NCBI RefSeq assembly: GCF_014762705.1 | Contig: NZ_JABURL010000046.1 | Location: 62,001 to 126,000, forward strand | Reading direction: 5' to 3' | Source: Cyclobacterium sp. | GTDB lineage: Bacteria; Bacteroidota; Bacteroidia; Cytophagales; Cyclobacteriaceae | DNA length: 64,000 bases | Part shown: one piece after another, positions 9,291 to 18,002 of the stretch | Position numbering within the stretch: the first letter of the stretch is position 1 | How the letters are laid out: the number at the start of each line of letters is the position of its first letter | The notes under the pieces: model-generated | The model's input: only the letters and a program-made list of their open reading frames with translations | The model's database searches: none | Told to the model about the DNA's origin: nothing | Made by a program: the position numbers and the translations under genes

Positions 9291-10577
9291 TTACCCCCCA
9301 ATTGCCTTTTCCAACAAGTTCACCAGGTCCCTGGTAAGGTTCTTCCTGTTATAAGCCTGTATAAATTCATTGCTTCCCTTTCCGGAACTGCTTTCAGCAA
9401 TTTCAGACAATCCACGAATCAGACCTACGTCATCATCATGCCTGAAAACCTCCCCAGCCTTTGCCTGATAAATGATTTGGGCGGCATCTCCCTGAGGATC
9501 TCCCAAAGCTATGATCGGCCTGCCTGTGGCCATGTATTCAAAAAGCTTTCCAGGAATATTCCCTTTGGCATTTTTGGTATCGGTAAGGATCAAAAGCAAG
9601 GCGTGAGCTCGCTCATAAAACTCAAAAACCTCCTTATGGCTTACATATCCAGGCAGATAGACATGAGCATTTAGCCAGGGATCTTCCCTGATCAGTCTCT
9701 TTACGGATTGATTGACTTTGCCTACAAAAGTAAGCCTGATTTTTCCCCAATCCTGGCCATGAATTTTCTTCATTCCCATTAAAAAAGGAACAGGATCCCT
9801 GATACTGTCAATTACGCCGGAATATACAATTTCCAGAACTTTTTTTACGGGTGAAACAGGAGCGAAATTCTTGGGTAAATCATCCGGATCAAAACCATTG
9901 GTCAGCAGCTGTACGTTTTTACCGGAAAGGGTTTCCATCTCGGCTTTGAAGGTCGGGGAAATGGTAAACACGGCATCTGCTTCCCGGAAAACTGAGGCCT
10001 CCAGTTTTTGGTGGTATCTTCTGGCAGGGGAAGTCAGGTGGAGGGTGTCCAGAAACTCCCAGGAAGACCAGGGATCCCGAAAATCAGCCAACCAGGGAAG
10101 CCCGGTTTTTCTTTTCAGCCCCCTCCCTATCAGGTGCATGCTGTGGGGAGGTCCTGTGGTGATGATGGCACTGAAATTATTCTGTTCGCAGATGTCTGCC
10201 AGAAATTTTACCGAAGGCCTCACCCAAAATATCCGGGGATCCGGAATGAACAAATTCCCCCTCAACCATACCGCCACCTTATCCAATATGGAAGGATCAC
10301 TTCTTTCCAGGATTACTGCAGGATCCTTCATGTTTTTTCCCTTGAAGCGTCTGAAAATTTGGTAGGGCTCCCATATTGGAAATTTCAATACCTCCGTTGA
10401 TGGGCCCACTTCCTTTTCCAGAGAGGGATCCAATAGGCCAAAATCTGGATTTTCCGGGGTGAATATTACAGGATGCCAACCATACTCCGGCAGGTATTTG
10501 GTGAATTTTAGCCAGCGCTGAACACCAGAACCTGCACTGGGAGGCCAATAATAAGTGATGATCAAGACCCGCTTCAT
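9291..10577 (-). CDS. glycosyltransferase, GT4-like (GT-B fold)
   Basis: A 428-residue sugar transferase. The start chosen is ATG 10577, giving MKRVLIITYYWPPSAG, the normal opening of this family with the SGVQRW loop; a longer in-frame extension to 10652 carries no recognisable sequence. The N-terminal half holds a long acceptor-side region with ITTGPPHSMHLIG, and the C-terminal half carries a donor-binding segment KLFEYMATGRPIIAL near residue 360, the equivalent of the EX7E motif. It has no signal peptide, so it acts at the cytoplasmic face. It converges on the flippase gene at 7794. Likely role: surface polysaccharide or glycolipid assembly; the sugar is unknown. Confidence 0.88.
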   Translation of the reverse strand: MKRVLIITYYWPPSAGSGVQRWLKFTKYLPEYGWHPVIFTPENPDFGLLDPSLEKEVGPSTEVLKFPIWEPYQIFRRFKGKNMKDPAVILERSDPSILDKVAVWLRGNLFIPDPRIFWVRPSVKFLADICEQNNFSAIITTGPPHSMHLIGRGLKRKTGLPWLADFRDPWSSWEFLDTLHLTSPARRYHQKLEASVFREADAVFTISPTFKAEMETLSGKNVQLLTNGFDPDDLPKNFAPVSPVKKVLEIVYSGVIDSIRDPVPFLMGMKKIHGQDWGKIRLTFVGKVNQSVKRLIREDPWLNAHVYLPGYVSHKEVFEFYERAHALLLILTDTKNAKGNIPGKLFEYMATGRPIIALGDPQGDAAQIIYQAKAGEVFRHDDDVGLIRGLSEIAESSSGKGSNEFIQAYNRKNLTRDLVNLLEKAIGG

Positions 10578-10709
10578 GTGTTTATTATTGTTTCTTGATG
10601 GTCGCAACTTGTCCTGCACCCAAGGTTCCCGACTTTCGGGATAATCCAGCATGTTTTATTACCATCCAGCTATGTTACCTTTTCTTCAAACTCGCTTTCA
10701 TTACTAAAC

Positions 10710-10743
10710 AAAAAAAAAACATGCAGGTCCACAGAAAGCCTGC
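10710..10743 (-). terminator. rho-independent terminator of the isocitrate dehydrogenase gene
   Basis: Read on the minus strand, GCAGG (10743-10739) pairs with CCTGC (10727-10723) across an 11-base loop, followed after three bases by a run of ten T residues. It lies 28 bases beyond the icd stop. The short stem is offset by the strong T run. Confidence 0.65.
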
Positions 10744-10770
10744 TTGTCAAACGGTTCAAATGCCAGCAGG

Positions 10771-12237
10771 TTATTCCCCCTGAGCAAGAGAAAAACCCCT
10801 TACCCCATCGAAGGTGTATAAGTGTTCGGTTTTCACAAAATCAAAACCAAGTTGCTGTACCTGTTTGAGTACCTCTATGACCTGATCATGGGTAATGACT
10901 GTTTCGTCTGCATTGAAAAACCTTACCCGCCAATGGTCAGAGCAAAATGTTTCCTTCATCCCATCCGGATAAACCCGTACTCCCCTGTTGGTGATCAGTT
11001 GCATTTTCAATCCTCCGGCATTTACTTCCCGAAGCCTGTCTCCGATTGTGTTGGCATTGCGGTCCCCTTCTTTCCAGTCAATAAATACATCCAAACCAAT
11101 AAGTACCTTTTCTGAAGGTTTTGAAGGCCTCAGTGCCAGTGCCGCCCTTGTTTCCGCTTCAGTACGTACTGCTTTCGAAAAAGTCGCTTTTTTTAATTTT
11201 GAGGGCACTCTTCCCAGTCTCTCTATGACTGCGGCAGCAAACTCCTGCGTACCCACTTTTTGTTTACTAATGCCCTCCTGATAAATATCGCCTGTATGAA
11301 TTCCGTCTTCAAGCGTAGCCATCCAGGCATTACTGATTTTTTCTGCCACCTCTGGCTGTCCAATGTGAACAAGCATCATGACCGCTCCATTAAGAAGGCC
11401 TGAAGGGTTGGCGATATCCATTCCTGCAATATCCGGTGCCGACCCGTGAATGGCTTCAAACATGGCCACATCTTCACCAATATTGGCTGAGCCTCCCAAA
11501 CCCACTGAACCGGTAATCTGAGCTGCCACGTCAGAAATGATATCACCGTATAAATTCAAAGTAACGATCACATCAAACATTTCCGGTCTGTCTGCAATCA
11601 GGGCGGTGCCAATGTCTATGATCTTATGATCTGTTTCAATTTCGGGATATTCTTTGGCTACTTCATTGAACACCTGGTGGAAAACCCCATCTGCCATCTT
11701 CATGATATTGTCCTTGGTCATGCAGGTAACCTTTTTACGGTTATTCATCCTGGCATATTCAAAAGCATACCTGACTATTTTCTCACTTCCTGGCCTGGAA
11801 ATCAGTTTTAAACACTGATATACTTCATCTGTTTGCCTGTGTTCAATGCCTGCATACAAATCTTCCTCGTTTTCCCGAATGATGACCATGTCTGTCTTTG
11901 GGAAATGGGTCCTGACAAAGGGAGCAAAAGCTTTACAGGGACGCACATTTGCGTACAAGCCCAATGTTTTTCTCGTAGTCACATTCAGGCTCTTGAAGCC
12001 TCCTCCCTGAGGAGTAGTAATGGGAGATTTCAAAAACACTTTTGTATTCCGCAGAGAATTCCAGGCACTGGGTGCAATCCCGGAACTGATACCCTTCAAA
12101 TAAACTTGTTCGCCGATTTCGATAACCTCAGTTTCAATGGCAGCCCCGGCTTCTTTTAAAACAGACAAAGTAGCTTTCATGATTTCCGGGCCTATACCAT
12201 CTCCATAGGCAACTGTTATTTTTCTTTTTTCGGACAT
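10771..12237 (-). CDS. icd: isocitrate dehydrogenase, Thermus-type with C-terminal extension
   Basis: A 488-residue isocitrate/isopropylmalate dehydrogenase-family enzyme converting isocitrate to 2-oxoglutarate in the TCA cycle. The start is ATG 12237, giving MSEKRKITVAYGDGIGPEI; the in-frame sequence upstream to 12420 is hydrophobic and does not match the family. Key parts: the GDGIGPE nucleotide loop, the phosphorylation-loop region SLNVTTRKTLGLYANVRP, the metal-binding stretch NLYGDIISDVAAQITGSVGLGGSANIG, and an AIHGSAPDIAG cofactor segment. About 150 residues follow the core, as in the Thermus thermophilus enzyme of similar length. NADP preference is probable but not proven. A hairpin with a T run lies downstream. 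Confidence 0.93.
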   Translation of the reverse strand: MSEKRKITVAYGDGIGPEIMKATLSVLKEAGAAIETEVIEIGEQVYLKGISSGIAPSAWNSLRNTKVFLKSPITTPQGGGFKSLNVTTRKTLGLYANVRPCKAFAPFVRTHFPKTDMVIIRENEEDLYAGIEHRQTDEVYQCLKLISRPGSEKIVRYAFEYARMNNRKKVTCMTKDNIMKMADGVFHQVFNEVAKEYPEIETDHKIIDIGTALIADRPEMFDVIVTLNLYGDIISDVAAQITGSVGLGGSANIGEDVAMFEAIHGSAPDIAGMDIANPSGLLNGAVMMLVHIGQPEVAEKISNAWMATLEDGIHTGDIYQEGISKQKVGTQEFAAAVIERLGRVPSKLKKATFSKAVRTEAETRAALALRPSKPSEKVLIGLDVFIDWKEGDRNANTIGDRLREVNAGGLKMQLITNRGVRVYPDGMKETFCSDHWRVRFFNADETVITHDQVIEVLKQVQQLGFDFVKTEHLYTFDGVRGFSLAQGE

Positions 12238-12276
12238 AAGGATAATCTTTGAAGTTTTACTGAATTTAAGATGGTA

Positions 12277-12284
12277 CAAAAATA
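12277..12284 (-). promoter_or_regulatory. candidate -7 box for icd (TATTTTTG on the minus strand)
   Basis: Read on the minus strand, TATTTTTG matches TAnnTTTG and lies 39 bases before the icd start. The nearest TTTG upstream is at a 15-base spacing, shorter than usual, so only the -7 box is claimed. Confidence 0.4.
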
Positions 12285-12506
12285 GGAAATATTGGTACAC
12301 AAACATTTCAAGTCCTCCTTTATTATAAAAAGAGAAGGGGAAATAAATGAAGGACAAGACAATAGATTTAAAAATTGGCAAGGAATTGCTAGGTACCAAA
12401 CCAAATGCATATTTCATCAAATTATTTTTTTAAGGTACAAAATGCATTTTATTACCTATTTTATCAAATACACCTTTTCAACAACACATGATTTTTAACC
12501 GAATCT

Positions 12507-12537
12507 TTTGTGATTGTTTATGCGCCTCGTATATTTG
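12507..12537 (+). promoter_or_regulatory. Bacteroidota-type promoter of the crotonase gene
   Basis: TTTG at 12507-12510, a 19-base spacer, then TATATTTG at 12530-12537: a full match to the Bacteroidota primary-sigma consensus. The start codon lies 23 bases beyond the -7 box, leaving a leader of roughly 18 bases. Confidence 0.72.
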
Positions 12538-12560
12538 GAGCTTAACATTGTAGAATTGGA

Positions 12561-13346
12561 ATGGCTGAACAAAAAATTATTCTTTCAGAAACCAAAGATG
12601 GAATACTTTATCTAACCATCAGCAGAGAGCCCAAACTCAATGCCTTAAATTTTAACACATTGGAGGAATTGAAAAATATCTTCAATGAAGTAAACGACAA
12701 CAAGTCAATAAGGGGCGTGATCATCACCGGCGCCGGGGAAAAAGCCTTTGTTGCCGGAGCTGATATCAACGAAATTTCCGAGCTTAATGAACTCAATGCG
12801 AGAAAGTTTGCCGAATTTGGCCAGGAAGTCTTCGAAATCGTGGAATCCTGCCACAAACCGGTTATCGCAGTGGTTAATGGGTACGCTTTAGGGGGTGGCT
12901 GTGAATTGGCAATTGCCTGTCACATGAGAATAGCCACTACCAATGCAAAGTTTGGACAACCGGAAGTGAACCTTGGAATTATTCCCGGGTACGGGGGCAC
13001 CCAGCGATTGACCCACCTGATAGGTAGAACCAAAGCTACAGAAATTCTCATGACCGGAGATATGCTGGATGTGAATGAAGCCCAAGCACTGGGCCTCTTA
13101 AACCATGTAGAACCTAACAAAGAAGCCGCCATCGCCAAAGCAGAAGAGATATTGAAAAAAATCATGAGCAAGGCTCCCCTTTCCATAGGTATGATAGTGG
13201 ATTGTGTGAATGCGGTTTATGCAAGTGATGAAAACGGCTATCAGATTGAGGCCAACAGCTTTGCCAGGTGTGTCAAATCAGAAGATTACAGAGAAGGTAC
13301 CAAAGCTTTCCTTGAAAAAAGAAAACCTAACTTTAAAGGGGAATAA
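12561..13346 (+). CDS. enoyl-CoA hydratase/isomerase (crotonase) family protein
   Basis: A 261-residue crotonase. The oxyanion-hole region AFVAGADINEI lies near residues 64-74, and the second one, GYALGGGCELAIA, near 109-121. Both catalytic glutamates of hydratases are present, in GGGCE and in QPEVNLGIIPGYGG (about 133-146). It therefore probably hydrates trans-2-enoyl-CoA, either in fatty-acid beta-oxidation or in a 3-hydroxybutyryl-CoA route; neighbours do not decide. It has its own promoter and is followed by a hairpin that encloses the stop codon, so it looks monocistronic. Confidence 0.93.
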   Translation: MAEQKIILSETKDGILYLTISREPKLNALNFNTLEELKNIFNEVNDNKSIRGVIITGAGEKAFVAGADINEISELNELNARKFAEFGQEVFEIVESCHKPVIAVVNGYALGGGCELAIACHMRIATTNAKFGQPEVNLGIIPGYGGTQRLTHLIGRTKATEILMTGDMLDVNEAQALGLLNHVEPNKEAAIAKAEEILKKIMSKAPLSIGMIVDCVNAVYASDENGYQIEANSFARCVKSEDYREGTKAFLEKRKPNFKGE

Positions 13347-13357
13347 TCCCCTTTTTT
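13335..13357 (+). terminator. terminator overlapping the crotonase stop codon
   Basis: AAAGGGG (13335-13341) pairs with CCCCTTT (13348-13354) around a six-base loop, and T residues continue to 13357 and beyond. The TAA stop (13344-13346) lies within the loop. The next start codon, 13365, is only eight bases beyond. Confidence 0.75.
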
Positions 13358-13364
13358 ATTTTTT

Positions 13365-14894
13365 ATGGGCCTGTTAAAAAAATTAGCCGGGCAATCCGCA
13401 GTTTATGGTATCAGTAGTATCCTGGGCAAAACCATCAATTTTTTGCTGGTCCCCCTATATACCGGTTATCTGGCAAAAGAGGATTTGGGGTCCTTCACCT
13501 TGCTTTATGCCTTGATTGCTTTTTTGAATGTGGTCTTTACCTTCGGTATGGAAACAGCCTATTTCCGCTTCGCCACAGGTAAAGGTTTGCCTCCCCAAAA
13601 AGTCTATCAAAATGCCCAATCACTGGTCTGTCTGGTGGGCCTTTTTTTAGGGGCTTTGTTGTATATGACCGCTGAACCCCTCAGTCTACTATTCGATTTC
13701 CCGGGAAAATCACATTTGTTTCAATGGTCAGCAATGATTCTCACCATTGATGCACTCATGGCCATCCCTTTTGCCAAACTAAGGCTGGAGGGAAGGTCGC
13801 TTTCCTTTGCGCTGGTTAAATTGTTGAACATTGTTTTAAATGTAAGTTTTAACGTTCTTTTCATTGTTGTTACTTTCCATATTATTCAGGGAGACATCCT
13901 TCCACAGTTACAAACCTGGGTTTCCTCCTGGTTTCGCCCCGATTGGGGGGTAGATTATATTTTACTTTCCAATGCCCTGGCCAATTTCCTTATTCTACCA
14001 CTTCTATGGAAACTGGTGGGTGGATGGAAATTCGAGTTGAAGAAAGCCGTCCTTTTTCCCATGTGGCAGTATGCCCTCCCGCTGCTTTTTATGGGCCTGG
14101 CCGGGGTTACCAATGAGGTGTTTTCAAGGGGCTTATTTGAATATGCCCTACCGGAAGGGTTTTACCCACAGCTCAGCTCAAGAGAAGCAGGGGGAGTTTT
14201 TGGTGCGAATTTTAAATTAGCCATACTGATGAGCCTGATCATTCAGGCTTTCAAATATGCTGCTGAACCCTTTTTCTTCCAGCAAGCTGAAAGCAAAAAC
14301 AATCCTGAATTATTCGCCAGGGTAATGCATTGGTTTATTATATTTTGCTCCACATTAATGATAGCCGTAGCCGTCAACCTGAAACTCATCGGAGCGCTTT
14401 TTTTTCAGGCGGAAGGTTATGCCATTGCCCTGCCCATGGTACCCATCCTCTTGATGGGCTATCTGTTGCTGGGCGTTTATTATAACCTGAGCATTTGGTT
14501 TAAAATCACCGACCAAACCAAATACAGCTTTTACATTACCTTTTCTGGTGCGGTGGTCACCATTTTGGTTATTTTGACCCTGGTTCCGGTTCTGGGGTTT
14601 ATTGGAGGTGCCCTGAGTACTTTGGCATGTTACCTGACCATGGTAATCATGTGTTATTATACCGGTCAGAAATACTATCCCATTCCTTACCAAACCAAAA
14701 AAGGACTCGTTTACCTTGCTGTATCCTTTTTGTTCAGTTATGCTGGCTTCTTATTGGACACGGGAAATCTTTTGGTCAATTTTATGTTGCACAATGGCAT
14801 ACTTGTGGTCTTTCTGGTGCTTATTTTCCTGATGGAAAAAAAGGAACTATATTTGCTTTTTCAATCCATTTCAAAACAAAAGAATGAAAATTAA
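13365..14894 (+). CDS. oligosaccharide flippase family protein (MOP superfamily)
   Basis: A 509-residue integral membrane protein with about 14 hydrophobic segments. The N-terminus ([20 protein letters not shown], then PLYTGYL and a MET-AYFRFA segment) is typical of Bacteroidota polysaccharide biosynthesis flippases that export lipid-linked sugar units. It overlaps dut by 11 bases, so the two are co-transcribed and probably translationally coupled. It begins eight bases after a terminator-like hairpin, so expression may depend on partial read-through from the crotonase gene or on a promoter I cannot see. The substrate is unknown; it is not a close copy of the flippase at 7794. Confidence 0.88.
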   Translation: MGLLKKLAGQSAVYGISSILGKTINFLLVPLYTGYLAKEDLGSFTLLYALIAFLNVVFTFGMETAYFRFATGKGLPPQKVYQNAQSLVCLVGLFLGALLYMTAEPLSLLFDFPGKSHLFQWSAMILTIDALMAIPFAKLRLEGRSLSFALVKLLNIVLNVSFNVLFIVVTFHIIQGDILPQLQTWVSSWFRPDWGVDYILLSNALANFLILPLLWKLVGGWKFELKKAVLFPMWQYALPLLFMGLAGVTNEVFSRGLFEYALPEGFYPQLSSREAGGVFGANFKLAILMSLIIQAFKYAAEPFFFQQAESKNNPELFARVMHWFIIFCSTLMIAVAVNLKLIGALFFQAEGYAIALPMVPILLMGYLLLGVYYNLSIWFKITDQTKYSFYITFSGAVVTILVILTLVPVLGFIGGALSTLACYLTMVIMCYYTGQKYYPIPYQTKKGLVYLAVSFLFSYAGFLLDTGNLLVNFMLHNGILVVFLVLIFLMEKKELYLLFQSISKQKNEN

Positions 14895-15315
14895 CGTCAT
14901 CAATACATCCAAACACCCTCTCCCTGCTTATCAGACCCCTCTGGCTGCCGGGCTTGATTTGCAAGCAAATCTCGAATCGCCGGTGGTTTTAAAGCCCCTG
15001 GAGCGGCAGTTGATCGGAACCGGCCTTTTTATCGAACTTCCGGAGGGATATGAAGCCCAAATACGACCAAGGAGCGGATTGGCATACAAATTCGGTGTAA
15101 CGGTACTCAACAGTCCGGGAACCATAGATGCCGATTACAGAGGCGAAATTAAAGTACTGTTGATTAATAATTCCAATACAGATTTTACCGTTCAGGATGG
15201 AGAGCGCATTGCTCAAATGGTCATCGCCAAACATGAGCAAATCACCTGGATGCCCAAAAACAAACTTTCTGAAACATCCCGGGGCGTAGGAGGATATGGC
15301 AGCACCGGAAGGTAG
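14884..15315 (+). CDS. dut: deoxyuridine 5'-triphosphate nucleotidohydrolase
   Basis: A 143-residue homotrimeric dUTPase that splits dUTP to dUMP and pyrophosphate, keeping uracil out of DNA and supplying dUMP for thymidylate. All five motifs are visible: AGLDL (about 22-26), RPRSGLA (about 61-67), [13 protein letters not shown] (about 79-91), ERIAQMV (about 110-116) and the flexible arm [10 protein letters not shown] at the C-terminus. Length is normal for the family. It starts inside the last codons of the flippase gene (11-base overlap). No terminator was recognised before the next gene. Confidence 0.96.
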   Translation: MKINVINTSKHPLPAYQTPLAAGLDLQANLESPVVLKPLERQLIGTGLFIELPEGYEAQIRPRSGLAYKFGVTVLNSPGTIDADYRGEIKVLLINNSNTDFTVQDGERIAQMVIAKHEQITWMPKNKLSETSRGVGGYGSTGR

Positions 15316-15520
15316 GCAGCTTACACCTGTGCGTTAAGGTTGTCCTGTAAGTATTTGGGAACCAAAATAAAAAGTAAATTGTATCTCAATTGATAATGAA
15401 ATATTGGTCTGGTTTGGCCTTCAACGAGCAACACTTTATTCTATAAGGAGTTACTTAGTAAAAATGGTTTCATTTATTGTTAACCAGACCTTTGACAATC
15501 TGAAATTAAGCCTTTTATCA

Positions 15521-17266
15521 ATGAATAGCATAAATAGTAAAATTTTCTTTTGGTTTATAGCCCTTTTGGTCATCTCCAGCTTTGGCCTGGAACCAGCTAT
15601 GGCTCAGGAAAAGTTGAGCCGGAAGGAAAGAAAAGCCAAGAAAAAGGAGATGATGGCCAGTAGGCTATTTATAGAAGGTCAAAAAAACCTGATGCTGGAA
15701 GATTTTGAAAAGGCTTATTTTTATTTCAATAAAGCATTGGAGTTCAATGACCAGGAAAGCGCCATTTATTTTAAGTTATCTGAGATGATGATGCGCGCCA
15801 ATAAGCCCGAAAAAGCACTTGATCTTGGACAACAAGCCCTGGCGCTGGACCCTGAAAATAAATTTTACCACCTTCAGATGGCTGAAATTTACACCAAACT
15901 GAACAGGAACGGGGAAGCCGCAGCGGTTCTTGAAAATTTGATGGAAAAAGAAGGTGATTACCGGCAATATATTCTGGATTTAGCATCCATTTATCTCAAT
16001 TCCAATGAATTTGACAAGGCTTTGGAGGCACTAAACAAAGCAGAGGAGTATTATGGCGTAGTAGAGCAGCTTACTGCTCAAAAACAAAGGATATATCTGA
16101 GGAAAAACAATTTGGGTATGGCCATTGAAGAAGGGGAAAAACTGATAGACGCCCATCCTGGCAATTCCAAATATGTTTTGGCTTTGGTAGAGATCCTCTT
16201 CAACAACAACAAAACGGAGCAGGCATTGGCATTGGTCCTGGAATCATTGACGGCTTATCCCAATCAGCCTGAATTGAAAATGGCTGCTCACACACTTTAC
16301 AAAGAAAAAGGGGATTTGGAGCTATCCAGAAAATACATCAAAGAGGCTTTTAAAAACCCTGATCTGGATGGGGAAATAAAAGTCCGGGCTTTTAAAGGAA
16401 TCATGGCTGAGTTGCAAAACTCTTCTAGAGATCAGCTCCTGGAATCTTTGGGAAAGGACATGGAAATGCACCATCCTGGTGATCCGGAGGTTTTAACGAT
16501 CCTTGCTGAATGGAAACTACAGAACAATTCCCCGAATCAGGCCATTTCCTTTTTTAAAAAATCCATCCGCATAAAAATTGACAATGAGGGAATTTACCAA
16601 AAATTGTTACCCTTGATGTTTGAAAACCAGGAACCTTTTGCTGAAATTGTGGAAGTTGCGGATATGGCGACTGAAGTTTTTCCCGATAAGCCTGAATTTT
16701 GGTTTTTCCTGGGTACAGCCCAGTTGGGCGAAAATGCCAATGAGCCTGCCAGGACAGCCCTTGACAAAGCCATAGCGCTAAATGCCGGTAAAAACCCACA
16801 ACTTTCCCAAATGGCCAATGGTCAGTTGGGTGATGCACTTTACGCCCTTGGTGAAAAGGATGCCGCATTTGATGCATATCAAAAAGTTTTGTCACAAAAT
16901 GCGAATAATGAACATATTTTAAATAATTATGCCTATTTTCTCTCCCTGGAAAAGAAGGATCTTGAAAAAGCTTATAAAATGTCCTCAAAATTGGTAGCCA
17001 GATTTCCTGAAAACCCCACATATCTGGATACCCATGCATGGGTTTTATTCCAACTAAACAGGTATGAGGAAGCCAAAACGTACATGGAAAAGGCTATCAA
17101 ACACCTGGATACACCAAGTGGTGTAATGCTCGAACATTACGGGGATATCCTGTTTAAACTGGGAGAGAAAGAAGCTGCCCTGAAATACTGGAACAAGGCC
17201 AAAGAAATGAAAGAAACTTCTGAATTTCTGACGCTAAAAATAAAAAACAAAACATACTATGAGTAA
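15521..17266 (+). CDS. periplasmic tetratricopeptide-repeat protein
   Basis: A 581-residue exported protein. ATG 15521 was chosen because it gives a clean signal peptide (FFWFIALLVISSFGLE, cleavage after AMAQ, about residue 29); longer in-frame starts back to 15404 add an unsuited N-terminus. After a lysine-rich linker come repeated 34-residue helical units, for example around FEKAYFYFNKALEF, PEKALDLGQQALALD, FDKALEALNKAEEY and NQAISFFKKSIRI, consistent with about a dozen TPRs up to the C-terminus. TPR proteins serve as scaffolds for envelope complexes. The DUF4292 lipoprotein gene overlaps its end by 8 bases and an EnvC-like gene follows, so a role at the cell wall or outer membrane is likely. 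Confidence 0.88.
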   Translation: MNSINSKIFFWFIALLVISSFGLEPAMAQEKLSRKERKAKKKEMMASRLFIEGQKNLMLEDFEKAYFYFNKALEFNDQESAIYFKLSEMMMRANKPEKALDLGQQALALDPENKFYHLQMAEIYTKLNRNGEAAAVLENLMEKEGDYRQYILDLASIYLNSNEFDKALEALNKAEEYYGVVEQLTAQKQRIYLRKNNLGMAIEEGEKLIDAHPGNSKYVLALVEILFNNNKTEQALALVLESLTAYPNQPELKMAAHTLYKEKGDLELSRKYIKEAFKNPDLDGEIKVRAFKGIMAELQNSSRDQLLESLGKDMEMHHPGDPEVLTILAEWKLQNNSPNQAISFFKKSIRIKIDNEGIYQKLLPLMFENQEPFAEIVEVADMATEVFPDKPEFWFFLGTAQLGENANEPARTALDKAIALNAGKNPQLSQMANGQLGDALYALGEKDAAFDAYQKVLSQNANNEHILNNYAYFLSLEKKDLEKAYKMSSKLVARFPENPTYLDTHAWVLFQLNRYEEAKTYMEKAIKHLDTPSGVMLEHYGDILFKLGEKEAALKYWNKAKEMKETSEFLTLKIKNKTYYE

Positions 17267-18002
17267 GGGTAAGTTATTGGTTTTCCTTATGGGTTCCCTG
17301 TTGTTTTGGTCTTGTGCCAGAAAACCCATGTCCTTCACCAGCGATACGGTCATGGAACAATTTGAGCCTTCCTATCTAAATTACAACTACCTGACGGCAA
17401 AAGGAAAGATTACCTTGGAAGAACAGGATGGGAAGATTACCAAAGGCACCCTTAACATCCGGGCCAAAAAGGACAGCATCATCTGGTTTAACATGTCCCC
17501 GGGCCTAGGAATTGAAGCGGTAAGGGGCTTCATCAGCACCGATCAGATTAAGATCAGGGACCGGATCAATGGGCAGAAAATAGATATGGGTTATGAAGAG
17601 TTTCAGAAAAAATACGGGGTGCCCCTGTCATTTTCACTTTTCCAAAACCTTCTTTTCGCCAACATCCCACACGAATTCAGCTATCGGGACCGTTTGATAA
17701 GAATAGGAAAAATATTTGAACTCAGGCAGGAGCGGGAAAACATTCAATACAAAACCCTGGTGGATGCAAGACATGGCAAGGTCTCCCAATTGGAAAGTGA
17801 GGCTTCTAAAAACCGGTCTGGCAGTCTTTCGGCCTCTTATATGGATTTCAGGGATCTGGATGGCCAGCCTTTCCCCTACCAGGCCATTATTAAAATGGTG
17901 CTTAGCTTACCACAAAAACCAAATACCAATTTCTTCATGAATGCAGAAATGGTAAAAGTAGAACTAACGAATGACCCACTCAGTTTTCCATATAACTTTT
18001 AA
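17259..18002 (+). CDS. DUF4292 lipoprotein
   Basis: A 247-residue lipoprotein. The signal peptide ends at a lipobox (LLFWSC, Cys at about residue 19), so the mature protein is lipid-anchored, presumably in the outer membrane. The rest matches the Bacteroidota DUF4292 family, distantly like LolA/LolB lipoprotein carriers, with recognisable pieces such as ITLEEQDGKITKG and KDSIIWFNMSPGLGIEAVR. Function has not been established; lipoprotein or lipid handling is inferred from the fold class. It overlaps the TPR gene by 8 bases and the EnvC-like gene by 32, indicating tight co-expression. Confidence 0.87.
   Translation: MSKGKLLVFLMGSLLFWSCARKPMSFTSDTVMEQFEPSYLNYNYLTAKGKITLEEQDGKITKGTLNIRAKKDSIIWFNMSPGLGIEAVRGFISTDQIKIRDRINGQKIDMGYEEFQKKYGVPLSFSLFQNLLFANIPHEFSYRDRLIRIGKIFELRQERENIQYKTLVDARHGKVSQLESEASKNRSGSLSASYMDFRDLDGQPFPYQAIIKMVLSLPQKPNTNFFMNAEMVKVELTNDPLSFPYNF

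Larger units (their letters stand above)
12238..12560. other. divergent intergenic region between icd and the crotonase gene
   Basis: AT-rich 323-base spacer without a convincing gene. It holds a good plus-strand promoter near its right end and a weaker minus-strand -7 box near its left end. The middle (about 12310-12500) shows no structure I can assign. Confidence 0.6.

Noticed and set aside
10578-10652. 25-codon N-terminal extension of the GT4-like protein.
   Set aside because: The extension has no conserved sequence, and ATG 10577 gives the standard family start.
12238-12420. 61-codon hydrophobic N-terminal extension of isocitrate dehydrogenase.
   Set aside because: The enzyme is cytoplasmic and the family start MSEKRKITVAYGDG lies exactly at 12237; the extension also overlaps the likely promoter.
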